A DNA stretch of 64,000 nt, taken from assembly GCA_018398815.1 (NCBI GenBank), contig CM031607.1, forward strand, positions 88,403,825 through 88,467,824. Direction: 5' to 3'. The notes under the pieces were generated by a model, which ran no database searches, was not told the DNA's origin, and worked only from the letters and a program-made list of their open reading frames with translations. The position numbers were made by a program, and so were the translations under genes. This document shows, piece by piece, positions 54,501 through 64,000 of this stretch (position 1 is its first letter; the number at the start of each line of letters is the position of its first letter). The DNA is from Conus ventricosus (lineage: Eukaryota; Mollusca; Gastropoda; Neogastropoda; Conidae).

Positions 54501-54995
54501 TTTGTTGTCTGAATTCTTTATGTTTAGAACTGCTCTTTTCGCTACCAACTCTCGAGGCAGTGGAATGTAAGACTTGCCAACAATCGGTGCATACTTAGCC
54601 TGTTTTAATCTAATCTCTAAAACTTCGCCCTCTGACCAACCAGAGCCTCTCATTTTGGCTTCTTCAGCCGCAGCGTCAAACTGTGCAAGCAGTTCGTCTG
54701 CCCAACCGGGTGTTAAGTCATTATGAGAAAGAATAGTCTGTTGTTTAGTTGAGACCCAGACTTCTAGATTTTCTTCATTTATTGTTACATAGTCGATTAA
54801 AACAGCTAACATTACTTTAACTGGCGGGTCTATTGTTAGTTTACTTGGAACTTGAGAAATAGCATGTACAACGCTTGCCCGCACGTTTGCTGGATCAATG
54901 ACTTCTAAATCAATATCATTCAGTGCTCTTGATAAACGCTCTCTCTCAAGCATTCCTTCAAACAATTCGTCTTGCCCTTCATATATCTTACCATG
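51600..54995 (-). pseudogene. Protein-primed type B DNA polymerase (pPolB) of Polinton/Maverick
   Basis: N-terminal region (54,965-54,435) with AKYAPIVGKSYIPLPRELVA and NIKNSDNKCFMWCVLARLH, then a YINDLNFSGVSFPV segment. Exonuclease motifs follow: VYADFE (53,975-53,958), where the Asp and Glu bind metal, and FHNLRGYDSHLIM (about 53,545-53,505). Polymerase blocks are NYLMYLDANNLY (about 52,850-52,814), then LHDLHNDYPLAAESLK (52,640), KKNYVCHYRLLQFYLRHGLK and MNNS--FGKTME (52,400-52,352), then the catalytic YTDTDS (52,100-52,083). The block KMKDELSGK and later pieces end near 51,600. The order is complete for DNA_pol_B_2, but at least six frame changes break it. Confidence 0.88.
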
Positions 54996-55200
54996 TGAGT
55001 TTCTTTTCTAACTCAAAATATTTATTTAAATTAAAAAAAATACTTAATCAGAATCAATATCAACGGTCTTTTTGTGCTTGGACTCATAAACTAAAGTATA
55101 AACACCTTCGTGTTGTTACTGTGAGCTGTTTAGAACAGAGTTTAAAGTTTCGTTACTTTTTTTAAGCATTCCTTTTTATCTGCTCGGCGTCTGGCTGTTG

Positions 55201-56200
55201 NNNNNNNNNNNNNNNNNNNNNNNNNNNNNNNNNNNNNNNNNNNNNNNNNNNNNNNNNNNNNNNNNNNNNNNNNNNNNNNNNNNNNNNNNNNNNNNNNNNN
55301 NNNNNNNNNNNNNNNNNNNNNNNNNNNNNNNNNNNNNNNNNNNNNNNNNNNNNNNNNNNNNNNNNNNNNNNNNNNNNNNNNNNNNNNNNNNNNNNNNNNN
55401 NNNNNNNNNNNNNNNNNNNNNNNNNNNNNNNNNNNNNNNNNNNNNNNNNNNNNNNNNNNNNNNNNNNNNNNNNNNNNNNNNNNNNNNNNNNNNNNNNNNN
55501 NNNNNNNNNNNNNNNNNNNNNNNNNNNNNNNNNNNNNNNNNNNNNNNNNNNNNNNNNNNNNNNNNNNNNNNNNNNNNNNNNNNNNNNNNNNNNNNNNNNN
55601 NNNNNNNNNNNNNNNNNNNNNNNNNNNNNNNNNNNNNNNNNNNNNNNNNNNNNNNNNNNNNNNNNNNNNNNNNNNNNNNNNNNNNNNNNNNNNNNNNNNN
55701 NNNNNNNNNNNNNNNNNNNNNNNNNNNNNNNNNNNNNNNNNNNNNNNNNNNNNNNNNNNNNNNNNNNNNNNNNNNNNNNNNNNNNNNNNNNNNNNNNNNN
55801 NNNNNNNNNNNNNNNNNNNNNNNNNNNNNNNNNNNNNNNNNNNNNNNNNNNNNNNNNNNNNNNNNNNNNNNNNNNNNNNNNNNNNNNNNNNNNNNNNNNN
55901 NNNNNNNNNNNNNNNNNNNNNNNNNNNNNNNNNNNNNNNNNNNNNNNNNNNNNNNNNNNNNNNNNNNNNNNNNNNNNNNNNNNNNNNNNNNNNNNNNNNN
56001 NNNNNNNNNNNNNNNNNNNNNNNNNNNNNNNNNNNNNNNNNNNNNNNNNNNNNNNNNNNNNNNNNNNNNNNNNNNNNNNNNNNNNNNNNNNNNNNNNNNN
56101 NNNNNNNNNNNNNNNNNNNNNNNNNNNNNNNNNNNNNNNNNNNNNNNNNNNNNNNNNNNNNNNNNNNNNNNNNNNNNNNNNNNNNNNNNNNNNNNNNNNN
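55201..56200. other. Assembly gap, 1,000 Ns
   Basis: Exactly 1,000 Ns, a conventional scaffold gap size. Long open frames across it are meaningless. It separates the Polinton remnant from the second copy of the 7 kb segment. Confidence 0.99.
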
Positions 56201-56470
56201 CTAGATTATTTCTCAATTCCTCACATTTAGATACTTTGACTTCCTTGTCCCCAATTTTCATATATATCCTTTTGGTGTGTTTGGTTTCAATATTAAGTAT
56301 TTACTTTTTTCTGCATTTGACAATTAGTTCCAGTATCAGACCACTGTACTACTGTTTCAACATTTTTGTAATTCTTATACAATTTCGGGAGTTATAAAGT
56401 TTTGTGTCATCTGACAAATTTTACATGTATCTTTAAGGCACGGTATAAGATGGAAAGTTTAAAGCCCATT
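56201..56470 (-). pseudogene. LINE fragment, second copy
   Basis: The minus strand begins MKIGDKEVKVSKCEELRNN at 56,261 and carries an (A)DDTKL-like region up to about 56,415. It equals 22,906-23,165 with extra indels. Confidence 0.7.
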
Positions 56471-57179
56471 TTGTGTCATCGATTATATGTGCAAATGGGT
56501 GTGCTTGAGCGTTGCTACATTCTTTTGAAGTTTATTTTAACCATTGGAAAAGAAAAAGTATAGGACAAGAAACCTCTTCCCGAGCGTTTGTTAAGAAATC
56601 CACTGAAGCGTAGAAATTAATAAATAAAGAACTTTTAAAATGACAAAAGCAAATAATGAAAATTAAACAGCTGAATAAATGGGGTAATAACGAAAACACG
56701 GTTAGTAGCTAAATACACAATAAATAAGAAACAGAAAAAGAAAAGTAAATAAATAACACAACACACAAACTTTCCAATTTAAAAAAGAATCAGAAGGTAA
56801 GGATTGGTAGTTCCTACTTCATTTAGCTCATGTTTATTAGTGGGATAGCGCCAAAGCAGTATTTTGGTAACCAGTGTTATTACGTGTTCATAAATGATCG
56901 CCTTGTAGGAATTAAAAATATGTTTATCTTCCTGGTGACCCTTAGCAGCGAAATGTTTTGTTCAAAAATTTCTTTCTCCTTACTTCCCTTGACTTATGAA
57001 TTCTTGATCATTCCATGTGAAAACTCTTAAAATCTATGTGAAGCCTCAGAACCTACGTATAATTGCATATACATCGTGATGTCACAAACATAATGTTTTT
57101 ATTCGTTACCACTATATGACCGAAAAGCCCTATTTTCTCCTAAACTGGGATTTTCTCAATTAATTTTGGCGCCATTGGC

Positions 57180-57375
57180 GAATCCTTCGCAAGAAAAACA
57201 TATCAGTTCTCCAAAGGAATGCTGCGTGCGACAGCGGTATCGTCTAGCAGGCGATGACAGCACAGAGCAAACAGGGAATGTGTCCTTGTTGTCCTGTTTG
57301 CTCTGTGCTGTATGTCTGTAGACGATTCGGTGTCGCAAGCAAGCCTTCTTTGGAGAACTGAATATGTTTTCTTGT
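57180..57375. repeat. Foldback repeat, second copy
   Basis: Same structure as 23,905-24,092: ACATATCAGTTCTCCAAAGG arm, GACAGCACAGAGCAAACAGG, then the mirrored TTTGCTCTGTGCTGT arm. Confidence 0.8.
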
Positions 57376-57379
57376 TGGG

Positions 57380-60150
57380 AACAAGAGTTACCGTACTTGT
57401 TTATTGTTCAATTATACTGTGCACAAAAAATTTATTTCAGTCATTTTCATGCTTCATTTAGCATTCAAAATATTACAACCACAGAAGATAAGACTCAATC
57501 TACTGTTATGTCTATTATTATGTCTGGACTATTCACACTGGACAGAGTTCCCTGCAATACGGGGAATGTTTCTGTCAAATTTACCTTCATATTTTCAGCC
57601 GAAAAAAATATGCGTTTCGTTTTTGTGTGCACAGTATTTTACAGTTCCCTGCCTCACTTCTTATTCGATCTTCGCAGGACAAACCTTTAAATTTTCTTGA
57701 TTTAGTTGAAAGTTATGATAAAAACTGTAGAGTCAAAAAACCTACGTAAAGTATTCCGTATACGAGGCCTTTGGACATTTTCGCAAAGTTTGCGACCGCA
57801 AAAGTGTGCATCCAACGGAATGACAGTCGAGCCGACCTTTCTTGAAACAGTCGCTTCTTAGCTTTTTTTTCCGAGAGTTGTCACAATCTCAGCTTTTCTG
57901 TCATTGTCGGACATTTCGGTCCGCTGTTGTTATTCTAAGAAATTCAGACTTTCAGTTTAATCTTGTCGACGACATCATTTCTATGGTAATACAACTGTAA
58001 AACATATAGAAAAAACATCATACGGTAATCCGTGTCCCTGATATATTCTAGTCGAAAATGGCTCAAAGGGTCTTGACAGCGGGCGTAAGGAGGAAAGTCC
58101 TATGGAAGCAAGGACACACCACTGCCACGAGGAATTGACAGACTTCAGTCTGAAGTTTCACAAAGGACCTCCGACCAATGGGCCGTAAAATCACCCATTT
58201 GACGAAAAAAGACATACACATAACTTAATGATGTACACAGTGCTGTGTCTATGACTAGTGCTCATTGGGCTGACTTTGGATCACCATCCTTGAACTGAAA
58301 CTCTAAAACTCCAAGTTGAGAAATAAATGTTTCTTCTCGGTGGGATTATTTTCATTCATTATGTATTACAACTGATATAATCAATGCTACTGTTTCGCAT
58401 GTAAGTTTACTTACAAAAGATAAAACTTTCGAAGTGAGTGTTTTGATATTATAATTGTCCTTGCAACTTGAAATATGGAAAACATCGAAGTATAATGAAA
58501 GAGCTAAAATATGGCAAGTCAATATATATTGTTCATCGGAAAAATATCGGAGGAAATGACTTCTTGACTAAAATGTGCAGTAAACGCAGCATAATATTTG
58601 TGTATAAAATACAGCTTCGTAAGTTTGAAAACAATTGCGTACTGTCTATCTAAAAACAAATCTTCAAATTTTGACCGATTTTAGGCGTGAGGTCAATTTT
58701 ATGATTTTCAGTGAGAATTTAACCAAGCAGATCTAAGGAGTTCTGAAAAAATAATCGAGCACAAACAGACCATTGCTGTATAACAGTTTAGCAATTGTCG
58801 TGGTCCTGCCTGATTACTGAAATTAGCTGGGATCCAGTTTTGAAAATGTTCCATGGTATTTTGTTCAACAAGGACATGCCGAAATATAATATTGTATTTG
58901 ATCAACGATTGAGGACTGTAATTTTTTAAATAATTCATTTGGTTGTTAACTTATTTTGTGTGCTTGATTGGATATACCAAAAAGGTTGGAAAAGCAGATT
59001 TATTTCTATGGTTTACAGTAGTTTTGCTATGTTTATGTAAAATTTACAAAAAAAATATTGTTTTCGAATAGTCCAAATCGCAACAAAAAAACAAAAAAAA
59101 ACAAACAAATAATCACAATTTTCTATTAATTGTAATACAGACCTCTTTCATGCATCTTTAATCAAAGGGGAGAACAGCTATTTGAATGTGATAAGCAACA
59201 GTGTGTTAAAAACATTCTGTAAAAACCAATTTAAATAGCAACTGACTGGGGATAGTAAGCCCTCATCCGAGCAGGCAAAAGTATGAAAACGCTTAGCCGG
59301 TTATATCTAGCTCGTGAGAGTCATTAGATGACTAAATGTTATACTCATATCTAGAAATGTACATGATAATCACGCTGAATAACTATGGTTTCTCCGGGTC
59401 ATTGTAAGGTTGTAAATCATATGGTACAGCCCTTACTAGATCACCCTGGGCCTTTGAGAGCAATACCGACAGACTCCAATTTGACACTAAGGCAAATCGA
59501 CGATGTCTACGGGAGCGAAGATTTCAAAGCAAAATACATGCACAATAACAACCTATCTTATACTTAAGTTATGCTGAATGTCATACACAGTGACAGTGAT
59601 TTCTCAAATAAAACACTTTGAAAAACAACAACTGTTTTACTTTTCTATGTCGGAATTGTTGCTGTAGTTAACTTTCAGCAATCGCGTCTGCTCGAGAAAT
59701 TGTTTTACATCACGTGATCTACTGCAGCATTGTGGGGTTAAATTCAGGGACAAAGGAAAGCTCCAACACCTAACCTCAATCTTAATCGAGGGTCCCGGCG
59801 AACGGCACGTTTACGTCCACATTCACTTAGCAGGAGGAAGATTTCATAACGGTAACTTAAGTGGTCATACTGGTTGCTTTCTATTGTTTGCGCTTAGTTC
59901 CCTGAGCTCGGTGCACGAATACCAATCATCCGAGTAATTGGACGAAAGAACTGGACTTTGGATTAGGAGTTGCCTAGCGTTGAAAGGTGAGATTTACGTC
60001 CTACTCGCCGGGGGACGAGAGGACCAGTTGAATGTCTGGAAAGAAGTTGATGCTTCCTGTAACCTTTATCTATTGATTTTAGTTGTAAAAACATTCAAAT
60101 GTGTTGTTCGTACGAAATCTTCATCTGCAAAAGTATGAGCATAATAAATT
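57380..60150. other. Unassigned part of the second segment copy
   Basis: Parallel to 24,100-26,940. Frames open in one copy are broken in the other, so no gene is called. Confidence 0.4.
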
Positions 60151-60164
60151 ATTTTGTTCAAACT

Positions 60165-60515
60165 GCAGAATTTTCTCCAGTTCTGCCCAAGTACAGTTGG
60201 GACTGAGTTAGTGGGGTCTCGATTGTGCTCTATACAAATTGAAAAGAATCATTTGTATGCATTGAAATAGTTTTTTGGGTTTCATACAACACTAGAGTCT
60301 TATGATCTGGTCTACGGTGAGGCGAGATCAACATATATCACCAATTATTTCTCTCAGTGGTTATATGCATTCCCCTTACTGGCTAAAAAACAGCCCGATG
60401 TACGTGATCGATTACCAATTAAAGCATATAAAACGTCAGTTCAGCTTGACGTCAGAGGTCATGAAAAGATGTGGACATATATTTATATGACAAAATTTAG
60501 AATGGGTATGATAGG
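60165..60515 (+). pseudogene. LINE post-RT fragment, second copy
   Basis: Counterpart of 26,960-27,315, with further frame breaks. Confidence 0.55.
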
Positions 60516-60624
60516 TTAAGATTGTGAATATATGGAGGTAGTTAAATGGACAAACTGTACGGTTTGATATGTCTATACCCCTTTTCTATGGGCTATGCCT
60601 TTGAAAATAAATGTCTGTGGTAGG

Positions 60625-61015
60625 CGGACGGAATAGTCAGTTGGTAGAGCATCGGACTGTAATTTGTGGTTGCGGGTTCACATCTTCCAGGCCATTTCGG
60701 TACAGGGGGATTTTCCCTCGAGTTAACATTTGTTCTGACTCATTCCACAAAGTCCTTCCGAATGAGACTTATAAACCGAGGTTCCGTGTGTGAACGCTCG
60801 CAATCATCTTGCACACACGTAAAATTCCATCACCAAACATTCGGAAGAGAAGGCAGGTTTGGCGTTGGTATGGATGCTCATTATACATAGCATGCCTTCT
60901 CTGAAGCTGGAGTATGGCTGGCCTTTAAATGGCGGGATAAAAAAATAAAGTCATAACATAAAAGTGTCAGATAAAAAATGATGACTTGTGGACATAAAAA
61001 GAAAGAAGAAGCTCT
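60625..61015 (+). mobile_element. tRNA-SINE (family B), second copy, decayed head
   Basis: It matches 27,421-27,826, but the A box has lost a base (AATAGTCAGTTGG) and the B box reads GGTTCACATCTTC. The body and the AAAAGAAAGAAGAAG tail are retained. Confidence 0.82.
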
Positions 61016-61527
61016 GCATTCACTCTCTCTTCTCTCTCTCCTCTCTCTCTCTCTCTCTTCTCTCTCTTCTCTCTCTCTCTCCACTTTTTCCGTGTTCTTA
61101 CCTTTTTCACAGATTGGTCAGCTGTAATTCAAATCCCCAAGGAAACAAAATCCTGTCGGGGATGCGTCACAAGTGAACAGAGTTATCGAAAAAGGGAAAA
61201 ACTAAAAAAAAAAAATAAATAAAAAAAAAAAAACCCAAAACTCACACTGGAAGACCAGACCAACGTGGACTTTACTCCAAAAGCTTATGCGGGTTCTGGA
61301 CGCTAAGGCGACCCTGTTCACTTGATGATCACTACGCCAGTGGTGGAATTTTACGTGAGTGGAGACTACGGGTTTCTTATTCGTATGTTGCAGCTGATTG
61401 GCGAGATAAAGTGTGGTAAGAGAGGACCACGTGAATGTCAGCAAATTGATGGCAGTTTTATGACACTGAGTCCGCTCTTCTCAGTTTAGAATTTTCCCCA
61501 AGATGGGAAATGAAAATGAGGTAGGGA

Positions 61528-61857
61528 ACAGGAAAACGATAAACAGTAAACAAGAGGGGTGTGTGTTTTGCTCCATAAGGAAAACCTGACACAGAGTAAT
61601 TTTATTCAAGACTGGTACAGCCTTTTTAAACTTGAATAAAGTCAGACAAATGCATAACGAACAATTAATAGTGGGGGAAAACAAGCGCGTGGAATTTTTT
61701 GTTGCCTGCGTTGTTTTTCACATATTAGATTGTTAGTCTATGTATTTGTCTGACTTTTATTTTAAGTTTAAAAGGTGTTGCAGTCTTGAATAAAAGTTAC
61801 TCTGTGTTGGTTTCCTTATGGGAGCAACATACCCACTTGGTTTAATGTTCCCACAGA
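61528..61857. mobile_element. MITE with ~90-bp inverted arms, present only in segment copy 2
   Basis: The left arm TTGCTCCATAAGGAAAACCT, CACAGAGTAATTTTATTCAA, GACT---ACAGCCTTTTTAAA, GTCAGACAAATGCAT is mirrored by ATTTGTCTGACTTTTATTTT, AAGTTTAAAAGG, AGTCTTGAATAAAAGTTACT, GGTTTCCTTATGGGAGCAA. It lies where copy 1 (about 28,258) reads straight through TTTTCCACAGATGTTATCGT. The flanks suggest a duplicated GATG-GGTGG region, but the ends are not exact. Confidence 0.78.
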
Positions 61858-62039
61858 TGTTATCGTCCGGGGAAAAATGTGGATGAGGTGGCAGGGAAGT
61901 AAGAGAGGGGGTGGGGGGGGGGGGGGTTGGGAGGGGGGTTGAGGAGGGGCGGGCGGTGGCCAAGGTGGGAGAGGGAGTAGTAAAGATCGAGTGACGTTGC
62001 CGTGTTGAGATATATTTTACGAATGAAGTCGCACACATA

Positions 62040-62126
62040 AACGCGCGCGCGCGCGCGCGCGAACTTACACACCCACACACACACACACACACAAACAACA
62101 CACACACACAACACACACACACACAC
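62040..62126 (+). repeat. (CG)n/(CA)n microsatellite, second copy
   Basis: Counterpart of 28,422-28,560, shorter and interrupted. Confidence 0.9.
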
Positions 62127-62259
62127 GTCAAAAACGGTTAGAAAAGGAATCTCATTTCGCCCCATTACATGCCAAGGAAAAAACATGAAGAGGTTACGTG
62201 CATAAAGTCTTTTCTTATCCTATTATGCATCCGCGTGATGGGAATAATGGCCAGTGAAA

Positions 62260-62690
62260 TAGTCTGAAACAAATAAGTCGTTACATAAAACGGGGCATCA
62301 AATTAAGTCAGCTGAAATCAAATTACCTGACACAGTGAGTGATACAAAACTTTAAAATATTCTTCATTTAAAGTCAGACTCTACTTCAAAAGATGCGTGT
62401 GCACTGTACAATGTAATGAATGGATCAGCCCGAAGAAAATACTTGAAGCTTTGTTACGGACATTTACACATAAACTGTATCTTCAGCACTCGAAGTAATC
62501 TTTCAATCAAGTTTTCTTGTATTCTGGCGAGAGCATGAGAATAATATGCCTTCATCCATAAACTAAGTTCTCGAAACAGAGGACATTTTCAAAAAGCAAT
62601 AAAAAAAAAAAAAAAATGCATCTGATGGAACTCTGCGCAGCAATCAACAGTCTTTCCTTCAATGCGAATCCCTTAATCCCAACCTCCTCT
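62260..62690 (+). pseudogene. LINE 3' end, second copy
   Basis: Counterpart of 28,690-29,100. Words such as GCATCAAATTAAGTCAGCTG and AATGAATGGATCAGCC are conserved, and the frame is more broken. Confidence 0.65.
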
Positions 62691-62691
62691 G

Positions 62692-62694
62692 TCG

Positions 62695-62782
<88 letters not shown>

Positions 62783-62785
62783 TAT

Positions 62786-62816
<31 letters not shown>

Positions 62817-62850
62817 GTGTGTTGTGTGTGTGTGTGTGTGTGTGTGTTAC
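62692..62850 (+). repeat. (TCTG)n(CT)n(GT)n compound microsatellite
   Basis: Counterpart of 29,101-29,215 but with an added (GTCT)n block at its start. Confidence 0.92.
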
Positions 62851-64000
62851 TTGGAACTTCATGTTCCAAAACACAGTTTTCAATGTTTGTATTTGATATA
62901 GGAGTTATGAATTTGATTGATAGAAAATTGGGTGCTTTTTAAATGTTATTGAGCTTGGGGTTGTTACGCTGTACTAGTTCTTTCTTGTTTATTAGGGAGG
63001 GTTGTAAAAAGTGGAAAAGCTTTCTCACACACAACACAATGTAGTTGTTGCAAAAGCCTATCGTTGGGGTAATGATGATGAGGTTGTCGGCTGCGGTGAT
63101 AAAAAAGTCGTGCAGAAGTTGTAAGGCCTACTTTAGAGGCCGAACTGTGGAAATTTCTATCGTGACCCGGGTACCCCCCCCCCCCCCCCCCCCCACCACC
63201 TCCACCACACACCACACACACTTGTTTTGTTTGTGTTGATTGATGGGGCTGCGATCCAGACATTCTTGTTTGGCAACATGAAGGATAAGAAGGAAAAATC
63301 GGAGGATTGTTGTAAATTTCGCTGACTAAATGAATAAACTAATGGAAATCAAACCGATTCTATTTTGGGTATGTGATATATTACGTTTGTTAAAAATAAA
63401 ATGAGTTGGAAATCCTGGTCGGTGGCAAGTGATATTTTAAACCACTAATTGTAGCAATGTAATATGAAATTACGAAAAAAAAAATGTTTTCAGAGTTTCC
63501 GCTTCTGGAATGTTGAAAAGAATGTGAATACTGACGTATGACTGATTAACCTAGCCAAACCTTTACTTTTGGGGCGGTGGAGTTTTATCTTGATTCTCCT
63601 CATAACAAGGAACGTGCCTCTCCCCCCCAACCTTCCCCATGCCTCTTTGTTAAGCCGACATACCCCGTCACTCCACCATTCGGACTTTCCCTTATGTCAT
63701 TCTTTCTGTCTAAGCATGACCAAAGTTCATTTTCTTTCCACGCAGCCCCTTCTCTCCCATGGCTTCTGTTCCAGGCCCACCCCACCTTCGCCATGCTTTC
63801 TTGTACTAGTGCAGACCAAAGTCATTTCTTTGCACCCCACCCCTTTTACCCTTCTATGTTCAGCCCAACACTACCCCAGAAATGCACAACTCAGACTTTG
63901 AAGTCAGCTATCAGTCTTCTCAGTGCATGACAAGTCCAGTTGTCTTACAAACGCGGCGCGCCGACAAACCACACCAACACACAAAACCACACAAACAACA
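62850..64000. other. Unassigned, end of segment copy 2 and flank
   Basis: It contains a C-run at 63,176-63,194. From about 63,690 to the window end the sequence is C-rich and has no partner in this window. No gene is recognised. Confidence 0.4.

Larger units (their letters stand above)
49750..55200. mobile_element. Polinton/Maverick remnant, truncated by the sequence gap
   Basis: Integrase on the plus strand (50,230-51,195) and protein-primed DNA polymerase B on the minus strand (51,600-54,995) converge. These two genes together define Polintons (Mavericks), large virus-like self-synthesising transposons. No capsid, packaging ATPase, protease or terminal inverted repeats were found. The right end is lost in the N gap. 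Numerous frameshifts make it inactive unless they are assembly errors. Confidence 0.82.
56214..63690 (+). repeat. Large duplicated segment, copy 2 (~7.5 kb)
   Basis: Matches 22,906-30,113 in direct orientation and starts right after the gap. Many differences are one-base losses or gains. The homology fades near 63,690, where 30,113 is the partner. The left limit is hidden by the gap. It may be a real segmental duplication or an unmerged second haplotype placed by scaffolding. Confidence 0.92.

Noticed and set aside
55176..56397. Very long open frames across the gap
   Set aside because: They consist of N codons in the 1,000-base gap.

Overview
This window is an animal nuclear genome fragment, most likely from a mollusc and probably a marine gastropod. 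The sequence itself shows spliced genes, tRNA-derived SINEs, APE-type LINEs, a Ty3/Gypsy-type LTR element, piggyBac and Polinton/Maverick remains, and very dense (CA)n, (CT)n and poly-G tracts. The mollusc call rests on the look of the SINE and LINE families and is inference. There are no operons, ribosome binding sites, CRISPR arrays or rRNA genes. Many apparent frameshifts are single-base indels, so some of the damage may be assembly error.

Layout. (1) 1-5,050: dispersed repeats, two minisatellites, a large foldback element (3.4-3.9 kb) and a gag fragment of a Ty3/Gypsy-like element. (2) 5,139-17,680, minus strand: the one recognisable host gene, RBBP6-like, with DWNN, CCHC zinc-knuckle and RING exons that join in phase. 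Its introns hold two Penelope-type hammerhead-like motifs (7.28 and 8.11 kb) and a complete 6.8 kb LTR retrotransposon (8,611-15,432) with 1.6 kb LTRs, a 5-bp target duplication and a tRNA-Pro-type primer site. (3) 17.7-22 kb: SINEs, poly-G runs and a 13-copy 44-bp satellite. (4) 22.9-30.1 kb: a segment of LINE and SINE pieces that recurs in the same orientation at 56.2-63.7 kb, just after a 1,000-N gap. (5) 30-39 kb: LINE pieces, a poly-A retroposed fragment with a 12-bp target duplication, three tandem hairpins on a 58-bp period (35.66-35.82 kb), and a LINE (36.1-38.3 kb) whose 3' tail matches a nearby SINE. (6) 39-46 kb: a second, longer LINE, split inside its endonuclease by a 1,071-bp non-autonomous piggyBac element flanked by TTAA. 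(7) 46-49.7 kb: mostly unassigned, with one degenerate minisatellite. (8) 49.8-55.2 kb: a decayed Polinton/Maverick with integrase (+) and protein-primed DNA polymerase B (-), cut by the N gap.

Only the RBBP6-like gene has a clear cellular role, as a putative ubiquitin E3 ligase. Nearly everything else is selfish DNA at various stages of decay, nested and partly duplicated. The observations most worth following are the hammerhead-like motifs with a compensated stem III, the three hairpins with paired changes, the piggyBac-in-LINE nesting, the Polinton fossil, and the duplicated 7 kb block beside the gap.
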